DNA from: Bacillota bacterium | GTDB taxonomy: Bacteria > Bacillota > Dehalobacteriia > UBA4068 | Length of the DNA stretch: 23,679 nucleotides | Direction: 5' to 3' | NCBI GenBank assembly: GCA_009778255.1 | Contig: WRKD01000217.1 | Coordinates: forward strand, 1 to 23,679 | Part shown: piece after piece, positions 1 through 8,451 of the stretch | Layout of the letters: every line of letters starts with the position of its first letter | How positions within the stretch are numbered: the first letter of the stretch is position 1 | Made by a program: the position numbers and the translations under genes | Notes under the pieces: generated by a model | What the model was told of the DNA's origin: nothing | Seen by the model: the letters and a program-made list of their open reading frames with translations, nothing else | The model's database searches: none

Positions 1-11
1 TAATGTATTTG

Positions 12-18
12 CCTCCTT
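12..18 (-). promoter_or_regulatory. Ribosome binding site for a possible gene starting just left of the window
   Basis: On the minus strand this reads AAGGAGG, a full Shine-Dalgarno sequence. Only 11 bases remain before the window edge and they contain no ATG, GTG or TTG. A gene read leftward may therefore begin just outside the window. The spacing would be on the long side, so this is tentative. Confidence 0.3.
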
Positions 19-25
19 ACAAGAA

Positions 26-52
26 AGATTCTTCGCTACGCTCAGAATGACA
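26..52. repeat. REP-like intergenic palindromic element
   Basis: The core reads ATTCTTCGCTACGCTCAGAA, with complementary outer arms (ATTCT and AGAAT) around a CGCTACGC centre. I recall near-identical sequences (reverse complement of the type CATTCTGAGCG-AGCGAAGAAT) as abundant intergenic repeats in many Firmicutes and other phyla. Only one copy is visible here. Repeat status rests on that recollection and not on this window. Confidence 0.5.
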
Positions 53-117
53 ACAAGCGATTTTACCAACAGTATTTATCTACACCCAGCCTAATTTTGG
101 TAAAACCTCATATATAA

Positions 118-145
118 ACATTTATAAAACATTTATAAAACATTG
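118..145. repeat. Short AT-rich tandem direct repeat
   Basis: Two full copies and a partial third copy of the 11-mer ACATTTATAAA lie head to tail. No gene overlaps them. They could be a slippage product or a repeated protein-binding site; nothing in the sequence decides between these. Confidence 0.5.
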
Positions 146-187
146 TATACGGTGCACAAGCTTATAGCGCGAGCGGCAGAAAGCTAT

Positions 188-217
188 ATTATAACAATAT
201 TATTTGTCTAACAACAA
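188..217 (-). promoter_or_regulatory. Possible minus-strand promoter for a gene left of the window
   Basis: On the minus strand there is TTGTTG, an 18-base spacer and a perfect TATAAT. It lies just past the stop codon of the SLH-transglutaminase gene and points out of the left edge. The -35 box is weak and the region is very AT-rich, so chance is a real alternative. Confidence 0.3.
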
Positions 218-231
218 AGATATTTTCATTA

Positions 232-2169
232 TTATTCCAAAATCTGATCTTCTATAGTTGCCTGCGCTTCTTCCAAATCTTTTTCTCTTTTCAAGATAAT
301 ACGGTCTAATAAAGCGGCAAATTCCGCCCGGGTTACCGGGCGAGATGGTTGATAATAGCCATTTCCGTCGCCTATTGCATAACCCAGTGTAAATAATGTG
401 GTGATCGCCTCATCCGCCCAAGCGTTACCAGGCTGACCAATATCTAAAAAACCCGGTTGCGGCAGGGCAATTAGCAAAGGTGCATCTTCTTTTGCTATTT
501 CATGGATATTTTCATCGTCCGCTGTTTGTAATTGTTCATCTACAGCAATATCCTCTTCTAAAAACCCTATAAACTCTCCACTGGGAGTATTTTCTTCTAA
601 TAATTCGGTTAGTTCAATATCTGAGTCAATTATTCCATTACTATTTACCAACTCCTTGTAAGTATTATTTGATTCTATATTCTCATCACTATTATCTAAA
701 TGCGCTTCTTCCGATATATTATCTTCGTTCAATACCGGTAGAGAAAGCTTAAAAACATCCACCAATATTTGCGCCACTTCCGCCCGGGTCACAGAGTTAT
801 CTGGTCTGAAGCTGCCATTGGGGTAACCGTTGATCCAACCGCCATGTTGGGCTGCGCCAATATCGCCATAAGCCCAGTGGCTGGGGAAAAGATCGGTAAA
901 ATTTGGCCCGCCCGCAGGCGATTTTACATATCTTTGCAAACAGGCAACAAGCTGTGCCCGCGTTAGAGGGTCGTCCACGCCAAACATACCATTCCCCAAG
1001 CCTTGTAGCAGCGGCTCGTCTCTTTCAGCAAGGCGCATAATGAATTCTTTGGCCCAATGCCCTTCTAAATCATTAAAGCAGGCTGCCTGACTGCCTGGAA
1101 GCATATAACAATCTATTGAACGGGTCAATAGATCGCCGTTTTTACTCGCATTAAAATACAGCAATTTATCTTCATTTAGCGTTTCCTCGCGAAAGAAAAT
1201 ATAACGCCGTTCATCAGTAATTGCCGCAAAATAATCCCAATTAATGTATTTTATCGTCTGGCCATCAATCTCAAAACTATATGTAAAAGTGGGGTCGGCA
1301 ATTACCCAGCCTTTACCGGGAAGATAAAATTCTGCCCAGGCATGACGCAGCAAATTAAAATTAAGCCGTCCATCTTCATCCACATAAGGCGGCTTATTAT
1401 GCTCCGCAGGTAAATATAAATAACCGCTTTGCTGCCGTGCCGCAATACCTAAAGCACGTAATACTGCCACATAAAGTTTACTATAATCTTCACATACGCC
1501 CGAGGCTCTGTGAAGTGCGCGTAAAGCACCCCTTTTATTTGGGGAATCTATATCATCTTCTACATAGGTCATATAGAGGTTGACTGCCGCAAAAGCAGCT
1601 TGGGCAATGGTAAATGTATCGCGTTCTTTTTCTGTAGCCTGCTTGGCAAAAGCGATGATTTCTTCATTATCACTTTCTATACCCGGCGAAGGCAGTAAAT
1701 ACTGAGAGGCTAATTGTCCTTCATAACCAAATTGGCTGGGCGTGCTAAGTTTAGGGTAGCTTATTCCGCTATACTCCAAAACATATTTTTGTGTAAAAAG
1801 TAATTCCTTGCCTGCCGGCAATTCTTCAAAGTGATAATAAGCCACGCGGCGACCATATTCATCGGTAGTAATACTATCTGGCCAGGGCAGTAATTGTTCA
1901 CGAAGCCTATTGGTATAAAGCGGCGTGGGCTTATCCATTAAAGCCACCCTCACATTAATGCCATAAGCAGATTCCATACCTTTATTAGCCAGCTTCACCT
2001 CGTGAATTAATGTATAACGCTGTGGGTCGATAAGCGTATAGTAAGCTTCTTCTTTTTGGGCAACAACATCTTCAGCGCCGGAGATTTCTGCCGCACAAAC
2101 TACTCTACCTTCAGTTATCAGTAAACATACAGACAAAATAAAGCCCAGTATAATTGCTAATAATCTCAT
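232..2169 (-). CDS. Secreted transglutaminase-like protein with three SLH domains
   Basis: A 645-residue exported surface protein. Residues 1-27 form a hydrophobic signal peptide ending near VCAAE. A transglutaminase/protease-like core follows, with the expected catalytic triad visible as C226 (in GVCEDYS), H276 (RHAWAEF) and D292 (ADPTF). Three S-layer homology repeats lie at about 365-415, 423-472 and 572-625, each with the typical ...TRAE/TRAQ ending; in Gram-positive bacteria these bind secondary cell wall polymers. Repeats 2 and 3 are separated by about 100 acidic, Asn/Glu-rich residues, which is longer than usual. GGAGGA precedes the ATG at a good distance. It is the last gene of the leftward exporter/SLH block. 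Family members include peptidases and cross-linking enzymes, and the substrate cannot be read from sequence. Confidence 0.9.
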   Translation of the reverse strand: MRLLAIILGFILSVCLLITEGRVVCAAEISGAEDVVAQKEEAYYTLIDPQRYTLIHEVKLANKGMESAYGINVRVALMDKPTPLYTNRLREQLLPWPDSITTDEYGRRVAYYHFEELPAGKELLFTQKYVLEYSGISYPKLSTPSQFGYEGQLASQYLLPSPGIESDNEEIIAFAKQATEKERDTFTIAQAAFAAVNLYMTYVEDDIDSPNKRGALRALHRASGVCEDYSKLYVAVLRALGIAARQQSGYLYLPAEHNKPPYVDEDGRLNFNLLRHAWAEFYLPGKGWVIADPTFTYSFEIDGQTIKYINWDYFAAITDERRYIFFREETLNEDKLLYFNASKNGDLLTRSIDCYMLPGSQAACFNDLEGHWAKEFIMRLAERDEPLLQGLGNGMFGVDDPLTRAQLVACLQRYVKSPAGGPNFTDLFPSHWAYGDIGAAQHGGWINGYPNGSFRPDNSVTRAEVAQILVDVFKLSLPVLNEDNISEEAHLDNSDENIESNNTYKELVNSNGIIDSDIELTELLEENTPSGEFIGFLEEDIAVDEQLQTADDENIHEIAKEDAPLLIALPQPGFLDIGQPGNAWADEAITTLFTLGYAIGDGNGYYQPSRPVTRAEFAALLDRIILKREKDLEEAQATIEDQILE

Positions 2170-2293
2170 TTATCCTCCGCAATGCTGGTAACACGACGCT
2201 AATCTACCTTCTTTATAGTTTTCTAGATTCAAACAAGTATTCCTTTATAAAAATTCCACCGCTTTAACGATTAAATAAAAAGGTGCCCATGAG

Positions 2294-4225
2294 TCACTCT
2301 GCAATGAGAATTCGTATTCGGCCTCCATAGCTTTCCGGTTTATCATAATATGCCGTGAAAGAGGTTTTTAATTCCAAAGCCTTTTTAAGGGAAAGCAATT
2401 GATACTCGCTGCCGTTTTGCTTATAAATGCTGGGAAAATTGCTTAGCAGATAGCGGTTTCCCAAGCTATCTAATACATAGCCAACTTCATATAATGTTAC
2501 TTTTTGAATTTTCTCTAAAGCTTTAACGCTATCTAATTGACCATTTTTGAAAATAAAAGCTGCCGGACCTTTTTTAGCATTTAACACCGCCCCACTGATA
2601 TTGCTTACGGAACTTTTACCATTGATAATATAATTGTATGAGCCGGAAAGCTGGCCGCTTCCGGAACTTCCTTCGTTTGAGCCAGCAGTATTGCCATCTT
2701 GTCCTGTTGAATCATCACCTAAATTATCACTTTTTTGAGCTTTGTTTTCACGAATTTCGGTAATAATACCATATTGCAATAAATCTCCCGTTAGGCCGGA
2801 AATGACCATGGCATCTATGGCGCCTTGATTGTTTTTTGTATAATGCAGCACTTTTCCTTCACTTACGGATATGCCATCTAGCCGGTTAAGGTAAGTGATA
2901 TCATAAGCCCCGTTGCTATAAACTTCCATAATGCGTATATCGGCAGCCAGTTTAGTATCGCCTAATAATAGATTCGCGGCATCCACCTTGCCCCGTAATG
3001 TGGTAGCCATACGTAAAAATAGGCTGATCTCGCCATTATTATAGCTCAGCCGCACTAATTTGCCAACCAGGCTGGCATAATTGCGTTTTACCTCATAGGT
3101 AAGTATACTACCGTCTACGGTTGCCAGGGTAATGGCATAGCCATTATATTCTTTGCCGTCTTCGTCCTTTTCAACAAATTTATCGGCGGCGGTAGCAAAA
3201 CCAATAACATCGTATACTAATTCTTTTTGGCTTAAAAAATCCGCTGCCTTGCCGTCTGGCCCCAATAATAGAATTATAGTCTCTCCGTATTCTAAACCTG
3301 AAGAAGCCAGTTTATGGGCAGCTGTTAAAGAAAGTTCGTAATTCATACCGGAAATATTCACAGAAGTAGGGCTTAAGCGGCTTGGTAAAGCTGATTTAAA
3401 TACACCGCTAACTTTATCCGAATATGCCCATACTGTATTCATAGCTATGTTAAAGTAATACACATCGTGCGTTTGCAGGGCAGCAAGAGAGCTTAAGCTA
3501 TCATTACGATACGCTACTAGATTTTCTTCTTGCAAACCTGTATGGGAAAACCAACTGCTATTGCTGATAGTTTGCGGGCCTTCGGATGCGCCAATAATGA
3601 TGCTTTGCATGTCGATAACCCCATTTTGCAAAGAAAACCCCAATGTTTCAAGTTGAATCCGGCCATTTGCATTAGGGGTTAATAAAGCATTATAAAAAAG
3701 ACGGTTAGCCTGCTGCTGGTTAAGGCTGTGGATGCCGCTTATATTTAAGCCGTCCAGCAAACCAAGGGAGATAGCGAACTGCCAACTATCTAAGGCAAAC
3801 TGCTCATGATTATAGCCTAGCAAAGCCAACAAGCCCCGTACTGCAGTATTGCCATCGGCAGCTTGATCTGGATAAAAATTACCATCGGCAGCGGCGCTTA
3901 TATAACCGGCTTTACTTGCGGCACGGATATACCCTGCCGCAGGACGCCGGAAAGAAACATCGGCGAAAGGGGAGATATTGATGCTGGCGGGAATGGTATT
4001 GCGGGCGGCAGAGCACTGTATAAGCATACGGGCACAGGTAGCTCTATCGAATATTGCAGAGATTTGATTATCTGGAGGCAGTATTTCTAAAGCCTGCAAT
4101 GTTTGCTTAATTGTTAAATCATCTACCGTGGCAGCCGAAGCGTTTTCCGCCAAAGCCAGCCCGGCTAATACCGCTACTGTTAAGGCTAAAAGCAATAAAC
4201 TAATAAACTTTTTAATAATAACCAT
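2294..4225 (-). CDS. Secreted SLH-domain surface protein of unknown function
   Basis: A 643-residue protein with a signal peptide (residues 1-32; hydrophobic stretch then ENASAA). The N-terminal part (about 35-185) resembles divergent SLH repeats, with FADVSFRRPAAGYIRAASKAG followed by a DGNFYPD motif. Residues about 215-640 are mostly beta-strand-like with no domain I recognise, interrupted by a Gly/Ser/Asp linker at about 498-532 (NLGDDSTGQDGNTAGSNEGS). AAGGAGGAAGG sits upstream of the ATG. It lies 75 bp after the permease gene in the same direction. It is probably a cell-wall-anchored protein. The SLH call is reasonable but the C-terminal role is unknown. Confidence 0.75.
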   Translation of the reverse strand: MVIIKKFISLLLLALTVAVLAGLALAENASAATVDDLTIKQTLQALEILPPDNQISAIFDRATCARMLIQCSAARNTIPASINISPFADVSFRRPAAGYIRAASKAGYISAAADGNFYPDQAADGNTAVRGLLALLGYNHEQFALDSWQFAISLGLLDGLNISGIHSLNQQQANRLFYNALLTPNANGRIQLETLGFSLQNGVIDMQSIIIGASEGPQTISNSSWFSHTGLQEENLVAYRNDSLSSLAALQTHDVYYFNIAMNTVWAYSDKVSGVFKSALPSRLSPTSVNISGMNYELSLTAAHKLASSGLEYGETIILLLGPDGKAADFLSQKELVYDVIGFATAADKFVEKDEDGKEYNGYAITLATVDGSILTYEVKRNYASLVGKLVRLSYNNGEISLFLRMATTLRGKVDAANLLLGDTKLAADIRIMEVYSNGAYDITYLNRLDGISVSEGKVLHYTKNNQGAIDAMVISGLTGDLLQYGIITEIRENKAQKSDNLGDDSTGQDGNTAGSNEGSSGSGQLSGSYNYIINGKSSVSNISGAVLNAKKGPAAFIFKNGQLDSVKALEKIQKVTLYEVGYVLDSLGNRYLLSNFPSIYKQNGSEYQLLSLKKALELKTSFTAYYDKPESYGGRIRILIAE

Positions 4226-4300
4226 AATTCCTTCCTCCTTAATAATAATTATAATAAACTGTTTAATAACAGGATAATGCCCTTAATCTAATATATTGTT

Positions 4301-5458
4301 TTATTCGTATCTTAAAGCGTCTATTGGATTCAAGCGTGCAGCCCGCAGGGCCGGAAAATAGCCAAAAATGATGCCGATACCTGCCGAGACCCCAAAGGCA
4401 ATACTAACAGCTGTAGGAGAAACAGCTGCTGTTAAACCCATTAGTTTTCCTAAAGGTACAGATAAGCCGGCGCCCACCGCAATGCCCAACATCCCCCCCA
4501 AGGCGCTAGTTACGATAGCTTCAATCAAAAACTGACTCATAATATCGCGTTGCTTAGCCCCGATAGATTTGCGTATGCCGATTTCCCGTGTGCGCTCGGT
4601 GACAGAAACAATCATAATATTCATAATGCCAATGCCCCCCACTAAAAGAGAGATACCGGCTATTCCTACCAGCACCAAAGATAATGTGCCTGTAAGTTCG
4701 TTTACTGTATCTGTCATAGCCTGGGCAGAAATGATACGAAAATTATTTTCCGAGCCGGTGGCTTCTACAAGATAATCGGATAAGATATCGCTGGCTTCGT
4801 TTATTTTATTTAAATCTTCCACCAGCAGCTTATAATTACTAACTTGGCTGCGGCCTAAGCGGGCGGTGGTAGTATAGGGCAAATAAACTACATCATCGGC
4901 GGAAGACGCCGTACCGCCGTCTTTTTGTTCTTTAATACCTATTACATCAAAATGATAACCATTGATACGTATACTATCTCCTAGGCCAACCGCAAGTTCT
5001 TTTGCTATATAAGAGCCAATAACGCAAACACGCCGTTGGCTTTCGCAATCTAAATAGCAAATGAAACGCCCGGCAGCCAATTCAATACTATCTATTTGCT
5101 CTGCCAGCTCATTGACGCCACTTACATTGGTGGTGAGGCTGTCGGTACGGTTTTTAATAGTAGCATTACCCATGCTCACATTAGGTGTATAAGCGCTAAA
5201 AAATTCGCCATGTTCTAAGGCAAAACCCTCAATATCTTTAACTGTAACCGTTTTGCCCCGCATGATCATTACATTTATTGTGTTGGCGCCTAAACGGGCG
5301 AAAGAAGAGGTGATATTATTAGAAAAACCGCCAACTAAGCCAACTAAGATAATGACCGCCGCCACGCCTATAATAATGCCCAGCATGGTTAAAAAAGAGC
5401 GCAATTTATTGGCGAGTATGCTTTTGAGGGCCATTATCAGCGATTGCAACAGTTTCAT
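4301..5458 (-). CDS. ABC transporter permease, MacB/FtsX type
   Basis: A 385-residue membrane protein with the MacB layout: one N-terminal membrane span (about 22-44, after an amphipathic LKSILANKLRSFLTMLGI start), a large extracytoplasmic domain (about 45-258), then three spans (about 259-282, 312-337 and 350-370) forming the FtsX domain. The conserved cytoplasmic segment ERTREIGIRKSIGA lies at 288-301, and the ending PALRAARLNPIDALRYE is typical. It is the permease partner of the ATPase encoded 59 bp upstream and of the adaptor protein before that. In other bacteria such systems export peptides, antibiotics or lipoproteins by a mechanotransmission cycle. The substrate here is unknown. AGAAGGAG precedes the ATG. 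Confidence 0.92.
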   Translation of the reverse strand: MKLLQSLIMALKSILANKLRSFLTMLGIIIGVAAVIILVGLVGGFSNNITSSFARLGANTINVMIMRGKTVTVKDIEGFALEHGEFFSAYTPNVSMGNATIKNRTDSLTTNVSGVNELAEQIDSIELAAGRFICYLDCESQRRVCVIGSYIAKELAVGLGDSIRINGYHFDVIGIKEQKDGGTASSADDVVYLPYTTTARLGRSQVSNYKLLVEDLNKINEASDILSDYLVEATGSENNFRIISAQAMTDTVNELTGTLSLVLVGIAGISLLVGGIGIMNIMIVSVTERTREIGIRKSIGAKQRDIMSQFLIEAIVTSALGGMLGIAVGAGLSVPLGKLMGLTAAVSPTAVSIAFGVSAGIGIIFGYFPALRAARLNPIDALRYE

Positions 5459-5517
5459 AATACTTCTCCTTCTTAATCCCCTTCATATCAGTTCACATTG
5501 ACAAGTTAGAATTAATA

Positions 5518-6210
5518 CTAAAATGAAGCACTGTTTTCCATCACGCATTGTTCTACTATCTTGCCGTCGCTTAAGCGGACCATTCGTTTAGCTTGAACTG
5601 CCAGGTTTTCTTCATGGGTAATTAAAACAATAGTGTGCCCTTCTTGGTTAAGTTGACGCAAAAGATTTATTACATCTTGACCGGTTTTGCTATCTAAGGC
5701 GCCTGTAGGTTCGTCGGCTAATATCACTTTTGGCTGACTCACCAAAGCACGGGCAATGGAAACTCTTTGTTGCTGGCCGCCGGAAAGCTGAGAAGGCAGA
5801 TTTTTTAGTTTATCTGAAAGATCGACCCGCGCAAGAGATTCACAAGCCCGTGCATGCCGTTCTGCACTGCTTACCCCTTGATAAAGAAGCGGTAATTCAA
5901 CATTTTCCAAAACATTAAGCTTGGCGATAAGATTATACTGTTGGAAAACAAAGCCCAGCATACGGTTACGAATATTGGCTAATTCATTGCTAGAGAGATG
6001 ACTCACATCGCGCCCATTCAGGATATACTGCCCATAACTTGGCTCGTCTAAACAGCCGATGATGTTCATACAGGTACTCTTACCAGAGCCTGAAGCACCG
6101 ACTATTGAGACAAACTCTCCTTCTTCTATATGTAGAGAAACCCCATCTAAGGCATGCACAGCATAATCGCCCATCTGGTAGATTTTGTAAACATCACAAA
6201 AATCGATCAT
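5518..6210 (-). CDS. ABC transporter ATPase, MacB/LolD type
   Basis: A 230-residue cytoplasmic ATPase that powers the adjacent FtsX-type permease. All nucleotide-binding motifs are intact: Walker A GASGSGKST (38-46), Q-loop FVFQQYNL (88-94), signature LSGGQ (142-146), Walker B VILADEPTGALD with catalytic E167, and switch histidine H199 in LITHE. The extended FVFQQYNLIAKLNVLENVELPL segment and EPTGALD are typical of the MacB/LolD/YtrE group. The gene starts 2 bp after the adaptor stop codon, with GGAGG in the adaptor's last codons, so the two are probably translationally linked. Confidence 0.95.
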   Translation of the reverse strand: MIDFCDVYKIYQMGDYAVHALDGVSLHIEEGEFVSIVGASGSGKSTCMNIIGCLDEPSYGQYILNGRDVSHLSSNELANIRNRMLGFVFQQYNLIAKLNVLENVELPLLYQGVSSAERHARACESLARVDLSDKLKNLPSQLSGGQQQRVSIARALVSQPKVILADEPTGALDSKTGQDVINLLRQLNQEGHTIVLITHEENLAVQAKRMVRLSDGKIVEQCVMENSASF

Positions 6211-6212
6211 AC

Positions 6213-8201
6213 TTATTTTCCTCCCTGCATTGGCGCCACCTGCCGTATTACCGCGCCGCCTCTGTCGCCTCCGCTAGGAAAGCCCATGCCGGGACCCATA
6301 AACATAAAGTTCGTATTACCGCTATCTCTTACCGATGGTCGGTATGCAACAATATCGCCTTCGTTAAGCCCACTTATAATCTCCACATATTTGCTGTCAC
6401 TGATACCGGTTTCTACACGCCGATAAATGAAACCCTCCGGCGCCTGTGCGCCCATAAAGCCCATACCAGCAGGGGTATTTCCCGGATTATAATTACGCAT
6501 CTGCCCGCCAGACACATTATCCTCGCGCATTGTTCGCTGTTGGTCGTCATCTCTCATTGTACGGAATTGGCCGCCCTCGCCTTGATCATCTCCACGCATT
6601 GACCATTGCTGACCACCTTGACCATTACCGCGTATAGGTCGTTGCTGATCAGTATCACCTGCAGCACGCATGGGTGGCCATTGCTCACTTTCTTCGTCCC
6701 CTCCCGGGAAAATGGGCCACGCGCTGTTTTCGTCTGCGCCATGTAATTGAAGTTGTTCGCTTGCTAGCCCATCGTCTTTAATCAAAACCAGATTACCGCG
6801 GCTTACTGCGTCTACCGGTATATAAAGCACATTTATAGCTTCACGCACCACGATGTCTGCATTCACATTCATGCCGGGCAATAAACCGCCGTATTCTGCT
6901 ATTTCAATTGTCACCGGATAAGTGGTGATGCCACTGGAAGAAGTACCGGTTTTGCTCACATTTGTAACGATTCCCGCAAAGCTTTCTCCTTCGTAAGCAT
7001 CTGCCGTAACCGTGACTTGTTGACTGCTTTGAACATAACGAATTTCCAATTCATCTACATCTATACTAAAAATAAGACAACTCATATCCGCTACAATACC
7101 TAAAGTGGTACTGGTATTATATAAGGTATCGCCTGCTTTGGCACTTTTCGTTAATACTGTACCGGCTATAGGAGATTTTATTTGCAAATTGTTCTGCGTA
7201 TTGGTCAATTTAGTTTCCGCGTCACTAACATTTTTGGCGGCGCGAGACAAAGAATCTTCTATAGTGCTATTTTCCAGTATCAGAATTTTTTGTCCGGCAT
7301 TTATACGGTCGCCTTCGCTTACTGTTAAATCTACGATTTTACCACTGCCCGCAGCATAAATGGTATCTGCCAGAGCATAATCTATCTGTCCTATATCATT
7401 ACAGGCATAATCACCCACAATAGCTGTAGCGAAAGCCCCGGGTTTGATGGCGCCGGGGTTGGCAAAAACTATTTCTACATTAGTAATGAGCGCGCCTTCA
7501 GAGCTTATATTATGGCCGCTCATAATTCTTCGTACATAACCTTCCAACTCTAAATCATACTCTTCCATATATATCACAGCCGCTTCCCCTGCCCACAGAA
7601 ATTCTGTATCTGCGCTGTTAAATGGTAACGTTAAAAGCATATTGCCTGTATCGATTATTTCGGCAACCTTACTGCCGGAATTTATATGATCACCTTTTTT
7701 TACATACAGGGCATTTACTACGCCCCCTTGTTGGGCGTAAGTTGCCAGATCTTGCTTATTGCGCACGGCGCTTTGATAGCTGTCTTGCGCATTAGCCAGC
7801 GTATCTTTAGCCGCATCGAAATTTAAGCTGGTGGTTTCGCTATCAAAAGTAAAAAGTAAAGCGTCTTTATCTACTTCATCGCCTTCTTCAAAATAATCTT
7901 CCAAAATATCGCCGGTAAGATTGGTAGCAATAGTAAATATCTTAACCGGGCTAACCGTACCGGGGCCGCTGACAGTATGAATAACATTGCCCCGTGTAAC
8001 AGTAAACTCTGTAAGATCATTCTGGGCGGCAGCCGGCAAAGTGCCTCTGCCTTGCCACCAGAAAAAACCGCCTACTAATAACCCGATTACCAAGACGGCA
8101 ATAATTATAATCCGGATGAGTTTTTTTCTCCGTTTGGGGGCAGCGCTAGCTTGCCAGGGCATAGTTGGGGGAGAAAACTGTTTTTTTTCTGTATCTGTCA
8201 T
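6213..8201 (-). CDS. HlyD/MacA-type adaptor protein of the ABC exporter, with an MR-repeat insert
   Basis: A 662-residue membrane-anchored periplasmic-adaptor (membrane fusion) homologue. One membrane span lies at about 29-47. The body contains what look like two successive lipoyl/barrel-sandwich units: GGVVNALYVKKGDHINSG (about 159-176) and GSGKIVDLTVSEGDRINAG (about 285-303), with a further half-motif SPIAGTVLTKSAKAGDTL at about 343-360, then a beta-barrel region to about 475. An unusual hydrophilic insert (about 486-590) is rich in Gln, Gly, Asp and repeated Met-Arg pairs. A final beta domain (about 592-622, ISGLNEGDIVAY) is typical of MacA-like adaptors, and the tail is Gly/Met-rich. It is the first gene of the exporter operon. 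AAAGGAGAAG precedes the ATG. Confidence 0.88.
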   Translation of the reverse strand: MTDTEKKQFSPPTMPWQASAAPKRRKKLIRIIIIAVLVIGLLVGGFFWWQGRGTLPAAAQNDLTEFTVTRGNVIHTVSGPGTVSPVKIFTIATNLTGDILEDYFEEGDEVDKDALLFTFDSETTSLNFDAAKDTLANAQDSYQSAVRNKQDLATYAQQGGVVNALYVKKGDHINSGSKVAEIIDTGNMLLTLPFNSADTEFLWAGEAAVIYMEEYDLELEGYVRRIMSGHNISSEGALITNVEIVFANPGAIKPGAFATAIVGDYACNDIGQIDYALADTIYAAGSGKIVDLTVSEGDRINAGQKILILENSTIEDSLSRAAKNVSDAETKLTNTQNNLQIKSPIAGTVLTKSAKAGDTLYNTSTTLGIVADMSCLIFSIDVDELEIRYVQSSQQVTVTADAYEGESFAGIVTNVSKTGTSSSGITTYPVTIEIAEYGGLLPGMNVNADIVVREAINVLYIPVDAVSRGNLVLIKDDGLASEQLQLHGADENSAWPIFPGGDEESEQWPPMRAAGDTDQQRPIRGNGQGGQQWSMRGDDQGEGGQFRTMRDDDQQRTMREDNVSGGQMRNYNPGNTPAGMGFMGAQAPEGFIYRRVETGISDSKYVEIISGLNEGDIVAYRPSVRDSGNTNFMFMGPGMGFPSGGDRGGAVIRQVAPMQGGK

Positions 8202-8261
8202 GGCGCTTCTCCTTTAATAGTATAATGAACGTAAAAAATTATAGATCAGCTTACTATTCTA

Positions 8262-8290
8262 AGAATAAAACAGCAGCTAAACAAAGTCAA
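8262..8290 (-). promoter_or_regulatory. Probable SigA-type promoter of the ABC exporter operon
   Basis: Read on the minus strand: TTGACT (8285-8290), a 17-base spacer, then TATTCT (8262-8267), about 60 bases before the adaptor start codon. A small palindrome, ATTCT-A-AGAAT (8256-8266), overlaps the -10 box and could be an operator. Confidence 0.45.
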
Positions 8291-8377
8291 GGGCTTTCAG
8301 GGAAAGTTTAATTAATATTCAAATACTATCAGGATAGGTTCAGGGTATGTACATACAAAATACATAATTCACCTGCA

Positions 8378-8406
8378 TTGTTTAGAATATACAAATATGC
8401 TATAAT
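8378..8406 (+). promoter_or_regulatory. SigA-type promoter of the sortase gene
   Basis: TTGTTT (8378-8383), exactly 17 bases, then a perfect TATAAT (8401-8406), 45 bases before the chosen GTG start. It is divergent from the exporter promoter in the same 250-bp gap. Confidence 0.6.
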
Positions 8407-8451
8407 AACTTTATTGGTTTGTTTAAAAACATTTCAACATGGAGGGTGACC

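Noticed and set aside
4256..4272. CTGTT-ATTA-AACAG palindrome before the SLH protein gene, as a terminator
   Set aside because: The stem is only five AT-rich pairs and the following sequence is mixed A and T. It could as well be chance in an AT-rich gap.
6105..6602. Long plus-strand open frame antisense to the ATPase and adaptor genes
   Set aside because: It overlaps two well-supported genes, has no ribosome binding site and its product is of unnatural composition.
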